This document shows, one piece after another, positions 1 through 7,317 of a stretch of DNA of 16,244 bases. The notes beneath the pieces are model-generated. The model ran no database searches and was not told where the DNA came from. It worked only from the letters and a program-made list of their open reading frames with translations. The stretch comes from Acidobacteriaceae bacterium (GTDB taxonomy: Bacteria > Acidobacteriota > Terriglobia > Terriglobales > SbA1): NCBI GenBank assembly GCA_003156615.1, contig PMHI01000676.1, positions 20,902 through 37,145 of the forward strand, in the 5' to 3' direction. A program made the position numbers and the translations under genes. Positions within the stretch are counted from its first letter, which is position 1, and every line of letters starts with the position of its first letter.

Positions 1-2820
1 ACAGCCTGCGCTCTGTTTGCCGATTTCGAGAACAAAGGATGGCAAGACCTGCTGGTGGTTTCGGCCGCCGGTCCGCAATTATTCCTGAACCAGGGCAACC
101 GGAAATTTCAACTCAAGCCCGATGCCTTCAAATTTGAGCAGCCTCCGCAGGGAACATTTACCCACGCTGCCATCGCGGACTACGATGGAGACGGACGACT
201 TGACATTTACTTCTGCCTCTACTCTTACTATCTCGGCTTGGATCAGTATCACTATCCCGCCCCCTATTTTGACGCGCGCAACGGGCCACCGAACTTCCTG
301 TTCCATAACCAGGGCAATGCCAGTTTCAAGGATCGGACGTTCGCTGCCGGACTGAACGTCGAGAATGATCGCTACAGCTTCGCCTGCGCCTGGGGCGACT
401 ATCACTCGGACGGCCGCCCCAGCCTGTACGTGGCGAACGACTTTGGGCGCAACAATCTCTATCGCAATAATGGCGACGGGACATTCACTGCCGTGGCGGC
501 CGAAGCGCACGTGAACGACGTTGGCGCCGGAATGAGCGCCTGCTGGTTCGACTTCGACAACGACGGCAAACAGGATATCTACGTTGCCAAGATGTGGTCC
601 GCGGCCGGCTTGCGGGTTTCCGAACAAAAGAAGTTTCATGAGCTGGAGCCAGAGGACATCCGTGCTCTCTATCGCCAGCACGCGCGCGGGAATTCGCTTT
701 ACCGAAATCTGGGCAATGGAGAGTTTGAAAATGTAAGTTCGCCGGCGGCCGTTGCCATGGGCCGCTGGGCCTGGTGTTCCGACGCGTGGGATTTCGATCA
801 CGACGGCTTCTCCGACCTGTACATCGCGAACGGCTACATTTCAGGCTCCGACCATCGCGACCTGGAGAGCTTCTTTTGGCGGCAGGTCGTCGCGAACTCG
901 CCTCCCACTTCAACCGCTTCGCTGCACTACGAACATGGATGGAATGCCATCAACGAGTTGATTCGGTCTGACGTTTCCTGGAGCGGCTACGAGAGAAACG
1001 TTTTGTACTTGAACAATCACGACGCTACATTCTCCGAAGTCTCAGGTGCGGTCGGCCTGGACTTTCCTGACGATAGTCGCTCTTTCGTGCTCGCCGACCT
1101 GGACCATGACGGGCGGTTGGAACTTATCCTCAAGAATCGGAATGCCCCGCAACTCCGCGTGCTGCACAGCGCGGCGAAGGATCTCGGGCACTCGATTTCT
1201 TTCCGCCTCCGCGGGACAAAAAGCAACCGCGATGCCATTGGAGCCGCAGTCCGGGTGGAGGCGGGGGGCCACCGCCAGACGAAGTACGTCCAGGCAGGTT
1301 CGGGATTTCTGGCTCAACACACCAAAGAACTTTTCTTCGGACTGGGAAAGGTCGAGGGAAACGTCCGCGCTACGATTCTTTGGCCGAGCGGCCTGACTCA
1401 GACCTTTGACGGTTTGCCGGTGAATCAACGAGTCGAGATCCAGGAAGGGGCGGAAGATTTTCTGCCCCAGCCGTTTGTGGCTTCCCCGGCACGATGGATG
1501 CGGGCGGGCGATCCTGCGATGCCGGAACCGTTGCCTTCCTCAGTCGAGACATGGCTGATCGAGCCCCTGAGCGCTCCGGATTTCTCGCTGCCCGACCTCG
1601 CCGGGAACCTGTGCGATCTGCGGTCGTTCCAGGGTGGCTTTGCCTTTCTCAATTTTTGGACCACAACTGCGCTTGCCGGCATCGATCAGCTACGACTTCT
1701 TCGCCAACACCAGGCGAAACTCGCCGCCCGCAGCATCCGCGTCGTCGGCCTCAACGTGGATGATCCCTCCGATGACAGCGCCGTAAGAGCACTCGCGGTC
1801 AAGGAAGCACTCAATTTCCCCAACCTGCTGGCTACGCCGGACATCGCCGGTATCTACAACATCATTTACCGCTATTTGTTCGATCGCCGCGGAGATCTCC
1901 CGATTCCGACATCGTTCTTAATCGATCGATCGGGCATGATCGTAAAAGTCTATCAAGGCGTTGCGGATCCTAAACAAATCCTAGAGGATGTGCAATCGGC
2001 GCCTCAGACCGCGGCGGATCGTGTCAAGAAAGCTCTGCCCTTCCGAGGACGGCTGCCGGATGGCGGATTTCAGCGCAATGATTTTACCTACGGAGTGGCG
2101 TTGTTTCAGCGCGGCTATCTGGTCCAGGCAGCGGAATCGTTTAAGCAGGTCATCGCCCTAAAGCCCCAGGCTCCCGAGGCCTACTACAATCTTGGGACCC
2201 TCTATCTTCGAAGAAACAACTTGGCGGATGCGCGCCAGTATGTGGAACAGGCGGTGCGGTTGCGTCCGAACTATCCTGAAGCGTGGAACAATCTTGGAAT
2301 GATCTCCGCCGAGCAGGGGCATGCGGACGAGGCGATCGCTGATTTCAAACAATCCTTGCTGCTCGAGCCAACCTACACCGTTGCTCTTCTCAACCTGGGC
2401 AATCTGTATCGCAGCCGCGGTAACTATGAGGAGGCCAAGACGCTGCTGGCCAAGGCACTGGAACTTGAGCCCGACGATCCGGAGGCGAATTACGGTATTG
2501 GAATGCTCTATGCCCGGCAAGATAATTTCGAGCGTGCGTTTGAATATCTATCGAAGGCGGTGAACTTGCGGCCGGACTATCCCGATGCCATCAACAATAT
2601 CGGCGTGCTCTTGGTGCGGGGACAACGCTATTCCGAAGCGGAAGAAGAGTTCAAAACTTGCATCCGCATTGCCCCAAACTTTGATCAGGCTTATTTGAAC
2701 CTGGCCCGCCTGTATATCGTCTCGCACAATGAGCAAGGGGCCAAAGACGTGTTGCGCCAGCTTCTGCGGCTGCAACCCGGGCACAAAACGGCTGAGCAAG
2801 CGCTGAAGATGCTAAATTGA
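1..2820 (+). CDS. FG-GAP/VCBS propeller - ASPIC/UnbV - redoxin-like - TPR fusion protein (5' partial)
   Basis: The reading frame is open from base 1 and already encodes a VCBS blade (ADFENKGWQDLLV), so the gene enters from the left edge; the internal GTG at 55 is not the true start. 939 residues are visible. Order: (1) propeller motifs at nt 22 (degenerate), 178, 397, 550, 790 and 1096, of the Ca-binding DxDxDG type; (2) an ASPIC/UnbV domain, nt ~1186-1450, with the hallmark GTKSNRDAIGA and FFGLG; (3) a TlpA/redoxin-like domain, nt ~1564-1990, with APDFSLPDL at its start and cis-Pro IPTSFLID near its end; (4) about seven TPRs from nt ~2080 to the end. The thioredoxin active site is gone: FWTTTALAG stands where FWxxWCxxC is expected, so redox activity is unlikely. 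The propeller and ASPIC parts suggest an extracytoplasmic protein, but the signal peptide is outside the window. It is followed after 18 bp by a TPR gene, probably in one operon. The molecular function is unknown. Confidence 0.9.
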   Translation, partial: TACALFADFENKGWQDLLVVSAAGPQLFLNQGNRKFQLKPDAFKFEQPPQGTFTHAAIADYDGDGRLDIYFCLYSYYLGLDQYHYPAPYFDARNGPPNFLFHNQGNASFKDRTFAAGLNVENDRYSFACAWGDYHSDGRPSLYVANDFGRNNLYRNNGDGTFTAVAAEAHVNDVGAGMSACWFDFDNDGKQDIYVAKMWSAAGLRVSEQKKFHELEPEDIRALYRQHARGNSLYRNLGNGEFENVSSPAAVAMGRWAWCSDAWDFDHDGFSDLYIANGYISGSDHRDLESFFWRQVVANSPPTSTASLHYEHGWNAINELIRSDVSWSGYERNVLYLNNHDATFSEVSGAVGLDFPDDSRSFVLADLDHDGRLELILKNRNAPQLRVLHSAAKDLGHSISFRLRGTKSNRDAIGAAVRVEAGGHRQTKYVQAGSGFLAQHTKELFFGLGKVEGNVRATILWPSGLTQTFDGLPVNQRVEIQEGAEDFLPQPFVASPARWMRAGDPAMPEPLPSSVETWLIEPLSAPDFSLPDLAGNLCDLRSFQGGFAFLNFWTTTALAGIDQLRLLRQHQAKLAARSIRVVGLNVDDPSDDSAVRALAVKEALNFPNLLATPDIAGIYNIIYRYLFDRRGDLPIPTSFLIDRSGMIVKVYQGVADPKQILEDVQSAPQTAADRVKKALPFRGRLPDGGFQRNDFTYGVALFQRGYLVQAAESFKQVIALKPQAPEAYYNLGTLYLRRNNLADARQYVEQAVRLRPNYPEAWNNLGMISAEQGHADEAIADFKQSLLLEPTYTVALLNLGNLYRSRGNYEEAKTLLAKALELEPDDPEANYGIGMLYARQDNFERAFEYLSKAVNLRPDYPDAINNIGVLLVRGQRYSEAEEEFKTCIRIAPNFDQAYLNLARLYIVSHNEQGAKDVLRQLLRLQPGHKTAEQALKMLN

Positions 2821-2838
2821 CGTGCAGTCTGGGCCATC

Positions 2839-5424
2839 ATGATCCGAATGCGGAGGCGGAATGCGGAAATGTTGATTGGCAGCTCATCTCCGCGTCCATC
2901 GAGCCGCATTCGAGGCGCGCGGAAGCGCCTCCGTATGCTGGCGCTGATGCTGGGTCTTGCGTTGGCGGGTGTCCCGGCGGGGGCACAACAGACTAGCAGC
3001 ACGCCAAACACGTCCCGTCAAGTTCCAGCCATCCCATCCCCGTTCGCGGAAGCGGAAACGCTACTTCGTCAAGGTGCCATCGCAGAAGCCAAGCAGAAAA
3101 TTCAGGAGCAACTCGCGCTAAATCCCCGCAGTGTCGCCGGTTACAACCTGTTGGGGATTGTCTACAGCAGCGAAAAGGACTACGCCAACGCGCTCGCAGC
3201 ATTCGAGCAGGCGCTGAAACTGAGCCCCAACTCCAGCAAAACGCATAACAACCTCGGCAACTTATATGTGGTTGAAAACAAGCCCGATCTTGCGGAAAAG
3301 GAGTTCCGGACAGTTCTACGCCTTGATCCCGCAGATCGCGAAGGGAACTACAATCTGGGCCTGCTGCTCGTGGCCAAGGGCTCGCCGGCCGAAGCCATTC
3401 CGCACTTTCAGCGCGTACGCCCGGCGAACACGGAGACGAAACTCAATCTTGTTCGCTGCTACCTTCAGGCCGGACAGAACGCCGCGGGCCTCAGCCTTGC
3501 CAGAACGCTTTCCGCCCAAAACACAGATGACGTCCGGCTGCACTTTAGTCTCGGTATTCTGCTCGCCTCGGCGAAACAATATCGCCAATCCCAACTCGAA
3601 CTGGAGAAAGCTCGCGCGTTGCAGCCAGAAACATTCGAGATTCTCTACAACCTCGGGCAGGCCTACCTTCGCGGACACGACTACTCCAAAGCCGACTTGG
3701 CGTTGAACCGCGCTCTAAAGCTGAAGCCAGAGTCTGCTGAGACGCTCTACTTGTTGGCGCAGGTCTACGCTGGTCAATCGAAGACCGTGGATGCGCTGGA
3801 CCTGCTGATGCGAGCCCACAAGCTTGCGCCTCAGGATACTGACGTGATTGTTTTGTTGGCCAGGATCAGCATGTCCCAGAATTATTTCGAAGACGCGATC
3901 CCTTTGCTCGAGTCCGGAGTGAAGATCGCACCCCAACGAGCCGACCTCCGCGGCGCTCTCGGTGAAAGCTACTTCATGGCGGGAAGAACCGAGCCGGCTC
4001 TTGAAGAATTCAAGACGCTCATCAGCCTTGCACCCTCAGCGGGATCCTATGCTCTGATGGGCATCTCGTATGGCCATCTCGGCCGTTTCGACGAAGCCAC
4101 AAAAGACTTCCAGCAAGGACTGGCGCTCGATCCTCGCAACGATGCTTGCCTGTTCAATCTCGGCTACATCGAGGAACGGCAGGGGAATGAGGCGGGCGCC
4201 GAAGCCATGTTTCAGAAAACGCTTCGCTCCAATCCCAATTTTCCCGGCGCGCTGCTGGAACTGGCGAACCTGCGCATTGCCAAGAAGAGATTTACGGAAG
4301 CCGCGGACTTGCTTCGACGTTACGTGAAGACCAGCCACGACCCGGCGGCGGGATACTACAAACTAGCGATGGTAGAGCGAAGCCTCCATCAGACAGGAGC
4401 CGCGGAGCGCGATCTGAGTTCCTTTCAAAGCCTGTCGCAAGAAGCCCCGCACGGTTCGTATCCGTATCAGCATCTGTTTGACGATGTCGACCGCCAGTCC
4501 GACCTGGCTCCGCTCGCGCGGGCGCAACTGAACTTGACTGAGTTGACCGAAGAGATCCAGAAACACCCAGGCCAGACGCAGGATCTTTACCTGCTGGCAG
4601 AAGCGTATCTGAAGCTCGGCAAGCCCGACGATGCCCGCAAGGCAATTGCACAGCTCGACCAGTCGAGCGTCTCCGACTATCGCACGCAAACGGGCGTAGG
4701 CGTATTGCTCGCGCGCTTTCGCTTGTACGACGACGCGATCTCGCATTTCCAGTCGGCCTTGAAGCTCAATCCGGATTCCGATGACGTCAAATTCGACTTG
4801 GCCGACGCCTACTTCCGCAAGGGTCTCTATCCCCAGGCTCTCGAGACCGCGCAAGCTGTCTCCGCGCACGGCCAGCAGGATGACGCGCTTCTGGCACTAC
4901 GGGGAGATATTTATGCGCATATGGGTGACAGTGCGCGGGCCGCCGAGATCTTCCGAGACGCCATCGCCCGCAACCCCGACAACGATCAGTATTATCTTTC
5001 GCTGACCCTGGTCGAGCTCCGCCAAGGCGACGCCCGCCGTGCGGAGGAGACATTACAGAAGGGCCTGGATCGAGTTCCGGGCTCCGGGAAGATCCTTTGG
5101 GGACTGGGGATTGTCTCCGTCCTCGAAGGAAAAACGGTGCAAGCGGCCGCACAGCTTGAGCGCGCCGTCGAACTGCTTCCGGAATGGGCCGGCGGCTATT
5201 CTACTCTGGGCGTCTTCTATTACGAGACCGGACAAATCGAGAAAGCGCGGGAGGTACTCGATCGTTTCAAGGGCAGCAAGGCGGGCGGGCTCGATGTGAA
5301 TCGCATCGAAGAGGCGTTGTCCCAGACTCCGCCGGCAGCCTCCTCCACCGGCGAACCGATGCCGATGGCCGCAAGGCAGCAACTGCTTCAGTTCGCGCTG
5401 TTTCTCGCGGACCGCACTCTCTGA
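2839..5424 (+). CDS. Exported TPR-repeat solenoid protein (~21 TPRs)
   Basis: 861 residues, almost wholly TPR. By eye about 21 units of ~34 residues run from residue ~70 to ~835, with typical NLG...A..F..AL...P patterns such as HNNLGNLYVVENKPDLAEKE. One irregular linker lies around residues 540-575. A hydrophobic stretch (LALMLGLALAGVPAGA, cleavage probably after AGA) behind an Arg-rich segment suggests Sec export. The n-region from ATG 2839 is unusually long (32 residues), so the start is uncertain. Alternatives are ATG 2848, ATG 2869, or ATG 2935 preceded by GGAAG at 2921-2925; the last would leave no positive charge before the hydrophobic core. TPRs mediate protein-protein contacts and no catalytic domain is visible. 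The gene lies 18 bp after a fusion protein that also ends in TPRs and upstream of two propeller proteins, which suggests a scaffold for them. That role is inferred. Confidence 0.88.
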   Translation: MIRMRRRNAEMLIGSSSPRPSSRIRGARKRLRMLALMLGLALAGVPAGAQQTSSTPNTSRQVPAIPSPFAEAETLLRQGAIAEAKQKIQEQLALNPRSVAGYNLLGIVYSSEKDYANALAAFEQALKLSPNSSKTHNNLGNLYVVENKPDLAEKEFRTVLRLDPADREGNYNLGLLLVAKGSPAEAIPHFQRVRPANTETKLNLVRCYLQAGQNAAGLSLARTLSAQNTDDVRLHFSLGILLASAKQYRQSQLELEKARALQPETFEILYNLGQAYLRGHDYSKADLALNRALKLKPESAETLYLLAQVYAGQSKTVDALDLLMRAHKLAPQDTDVIVLLARISMSQNYFEDAIPLLESGVKIAPQRADLRGALGESYFMAGRTEPALEEFKTLISLAPSAGSYALMGISYGHLGRFDEATKDFQQGLALDPRNDACLFNLGYIEERQGNEAGAEAMFQKTLRSNPNFPGALLELANLRIAKKRFTEAADLLRRYVKTSHDPAAGYYKLAMVERSLHQTGAAERDLSSFQSLSQEAPHGSYPYQHLFDDVDRQSDLAPLARAQLNLTELTEEIQKHPGQTQDLYLLAEAYLKLGKPDDARKAIAQLDQSSVSDYRTQTGVGVLLARFRLYDDAISHFQSALKLNPDSDDVKFDLADAYFRKGLYPQALETAQAVSAHGQQDDALLALRGDIYAHMGDSARAAEIFRDAIARNPDNDQYYLSLTLVELRQGDARRAEETLQKGLDRVPGSGKILWGLGIVSVLEGKTVQAAAQLERAVELLPEWAGGYSTLGVFYYETGQIEKAREVLDRFKGSKAGGLDVNRIEEALSQTPPAASSTGEPMPMAARQQLLQFALFLADRTL

Positions 5425-5546
5425 GACTGTCTGCGGCACTGCCTGGATTCCAGATCAGCTAGAATGCGCAAATGGCTCTTCCGTTACCGACAAACGGGAG
5501 AATATGCCGCGCCCTCGATTCCGGCTACGCCAGCAGCGATCGGAAA

Positions 5547-7316
5547 ATGGAGAGAAAATCAAGAACCACCGGCGACCGCGGTCGGCAAAACAAGTGCGGT
5601 GCCGGGGTTGCTCTCGGCGGTGTGGTCCTTTTGGCCCTGCATCTGACCGCTCTGGCCGGGCAAACTTCTGGTACCCAGGACACTCCCATCCCCGTACGCT
5701 TCACTGACGTTCGCGAAAAAGCCGGCATTACTTTCCAGCAGGATGCGACTGCTACCGACGAAAAATATTATCTGGAGACGATGGGTACGGGCGTGGGATG
5801 GATCGACTATGACCAGGATGGTCTCATGGATTTATTCTTCGTTCAGTCGGCGGCTACCGACTGGTACAAGCCGCCTCACCCTCTGCGCTCCGCCCTTTAC
5901 CACAACAACGGTGACGGAACTTTCACCGACGTCACCGAGAAAGCCGGGGTTGGCGGAAGCGGACACTACGGTCAGGGAGTGGCAGTGGGAGACTTCGACA
6001 ATGACGGCTACCCCGATCTCTACGTGACCGGCTATGGCCGCGCTATTCTTTACCACAACAACGGCAACGGAACCTTCACGGATGTCACGGCCAAAGCCGG
6101 AGTTGCTGACGAGGGCGGATGGTCTACCAGCGCGGGTTGGTTTGACTACGATAAGGATGGCTGGCTCGACCTGGTGGTCACGAACTACATCGAGTGGTCG
6201 CCGAACAATAATCTGTGGTGCGGCGAACGCCGGCCCGGTTATCGTTCCTACTGTCATCCCGGGAACTACAAAGGGCAGCGAGTCAAGCTTTACCATAACA
6301 ATCACGACGGAACTTTTACCGATGTAAGCGACGCGTCAGGCGTTGGCAAACCGGAAGCCAAGGGCATGGGTGTTGTCCTCGCCGATTTCAACAACGATGG
6401 ATGGACCGACATCGCCGTCGCCAACGATTCGTGGCCCAATTTTCTTTTTGTCAACAATCACGATGGAACCTTCAAAGACGTCTCCTTCATTTCCGGTGTG
6501 GCGGCAGGGGAAGACGGCCGTTACGAGGCGGGCATGGGGATTGACGCTGCGGACGTGGACGGCGACGGCTGGCAGGATCTCTACATCACTCACCTTGATT
6601 TTGAATTGAGCCGTCTCTACCGGAACCACAAAGATGGGACCTTCGATGACGACACGTTCCGCTCCGGCATCGGCAACAAGGCTATTCTGCTCAGTGGCGT
6701 GGCCATGAAATTCCTGGACTATGACAACGACGGCTGGGATGACATTCTTCAGTTGAACGGCGCGATGCTCGACAATATCAATCTCTACCACAGTGAAGTC
6801 AGTTACCCGGAGCCGCTCTTGATGTACCGAAATCTGGGCAAAGGCCAATTCGCCAAAGTGTCGGAGTCGCTTGGTCCAGACTTCATGCGCCCCATCGTTG
6901 GACGCGGCCTGGCTACGGCCGACTTCGACAACGACGGCGACCTCGACATTGCCATCAATGTTCGCGGCGACTATCCCGAACTGCTGCGCAACGACGGCGG
7001 CAATGCGAATCACTTCCTGGAAGTTCTTCTGATCGGGACGAAATCGAACCGCGACGGGATCGGTGCGTCACTGAAGTTAACCTCCGAGGGATTCGTGCAC
7101 GTCGAGCAGGCAAAGGGCGGCATGAGCTACATGTCGGCCAACGATCCGCGAATTTTCTTTGGCCTGGGCAGGCGCAGCAAAATCGAATCGCTCGAAATCA
7201 CCTGGCCGAGTGGCCAAGTGGACAGGTTAACCAACGTAGCCATCGACCAAATCATGGCCGTCAAAGAAGGTTCCGGAATTGTCCCGCATCCCTTTCCCAA
7301 GGTGCCCAGCCGATAG
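5547..7316 (+). CDS. CRTAC1-like FG-GAP/VCBS propeller protein with ASPIC/UnbV domain (Sec-type signal)
   Basis: 589 residues from ATG 5547. The frame extends to ATG 5472, but that start gives a ~40-residue polar n-region before the hydrophobic core and has no clear ribosome site. From 5547 the length matches the paralogue downstream (594). A signal peptide is likely: Arg/Lys-rich n-region, core AGVALGGVVLLALHLTALA, cleavage near ALA/GQ. Seven Ca-binding DxDxDG-type motifs begin at nt 5805, 5991, 6144, 6384, 6552, 6717 and 6921, most followed by HNNGDGTFTDVT-type strands, fitting a seven-bladed integrin-like propeller. An ASPIC/UnbV domain (nt ~7012-7280) carries GTKSNRDGIGA and FFGLG. Only two cysteines remain in the mature part (WCGERRPGYRSYC, an insertion between motifs 3 and 4), probably a disulfide. 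Such proteins are usually secreted or surface adhesive/Ca-binding proteins. The ligand is unknown. Confidence 0.88.
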   Translation: MERKSRTTGDRGRQNKCGAGVALGGVVLLALHLTALAGQTSGTQDTPIPVRFTDVREKAGITFQQDATATDEKYYLETMGTGVGWIDYDQDGLMDLFFVQSAATDWYKPPHPLRSALYHNNGDGTFTDVTEKAGVGGSGHYGQGVAVGDFDNDGYPDLYVTGYGRAILYHNNGNGTFTDVTAKAGVADEGGWSTSAGWFDYDKDGWLDLVVTNYIEWSPNNNLWCGERRPGYRSYCHPGNYKGQRVKLYHNNHDGTFTDVSDASGVGKPEAKGMGVVLADFNNDGWTDIAVANDSWPNFLFVNNHDGTFKDVSFISGVAAGEDGRYEAGMGIDAADVDGDGWQDLYITHLDFELSRLYRNHKDGTFDDDTFRSGIGNKAILLSGVAMKFLDYDNDGWDDILQLNGAMLDNINLYHSEVSYPEPLLMYRNLGKGQFAKVSESLGPDFMRPIVGRGLATADFDNDGDLDIAINVRGDYPELLRNDGGNANHFLEVLLIGTKSNRDGIGASLKLTSEGFVHVEQAKGGMSYMSANDPRIFFGLGRRSKIESLEITWPSGQVDRLTNVAIDQIMAVKEGSGIVPHPFPKVPSR

Positions 7317-7317
7317 T

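Noticed and set aside
5460..5465. TAGAAT as a -10 box for a separate promoter before the first propeller paralogue
   Set aside because: No acceptable -35 box lies 16-18 nt upstream, so co-transcription from the earlier genes is simpler.
6336..7013. 225-codon - strand frame opposite the first propeller paralogue, and similar frames at 79-801 and 8056-8631
   Set aside because: Their Val/Ile-rich repeats (VVVIV-type) are the reverse complement of the DxDxDG blade codons, so they are shadows of the repeats.
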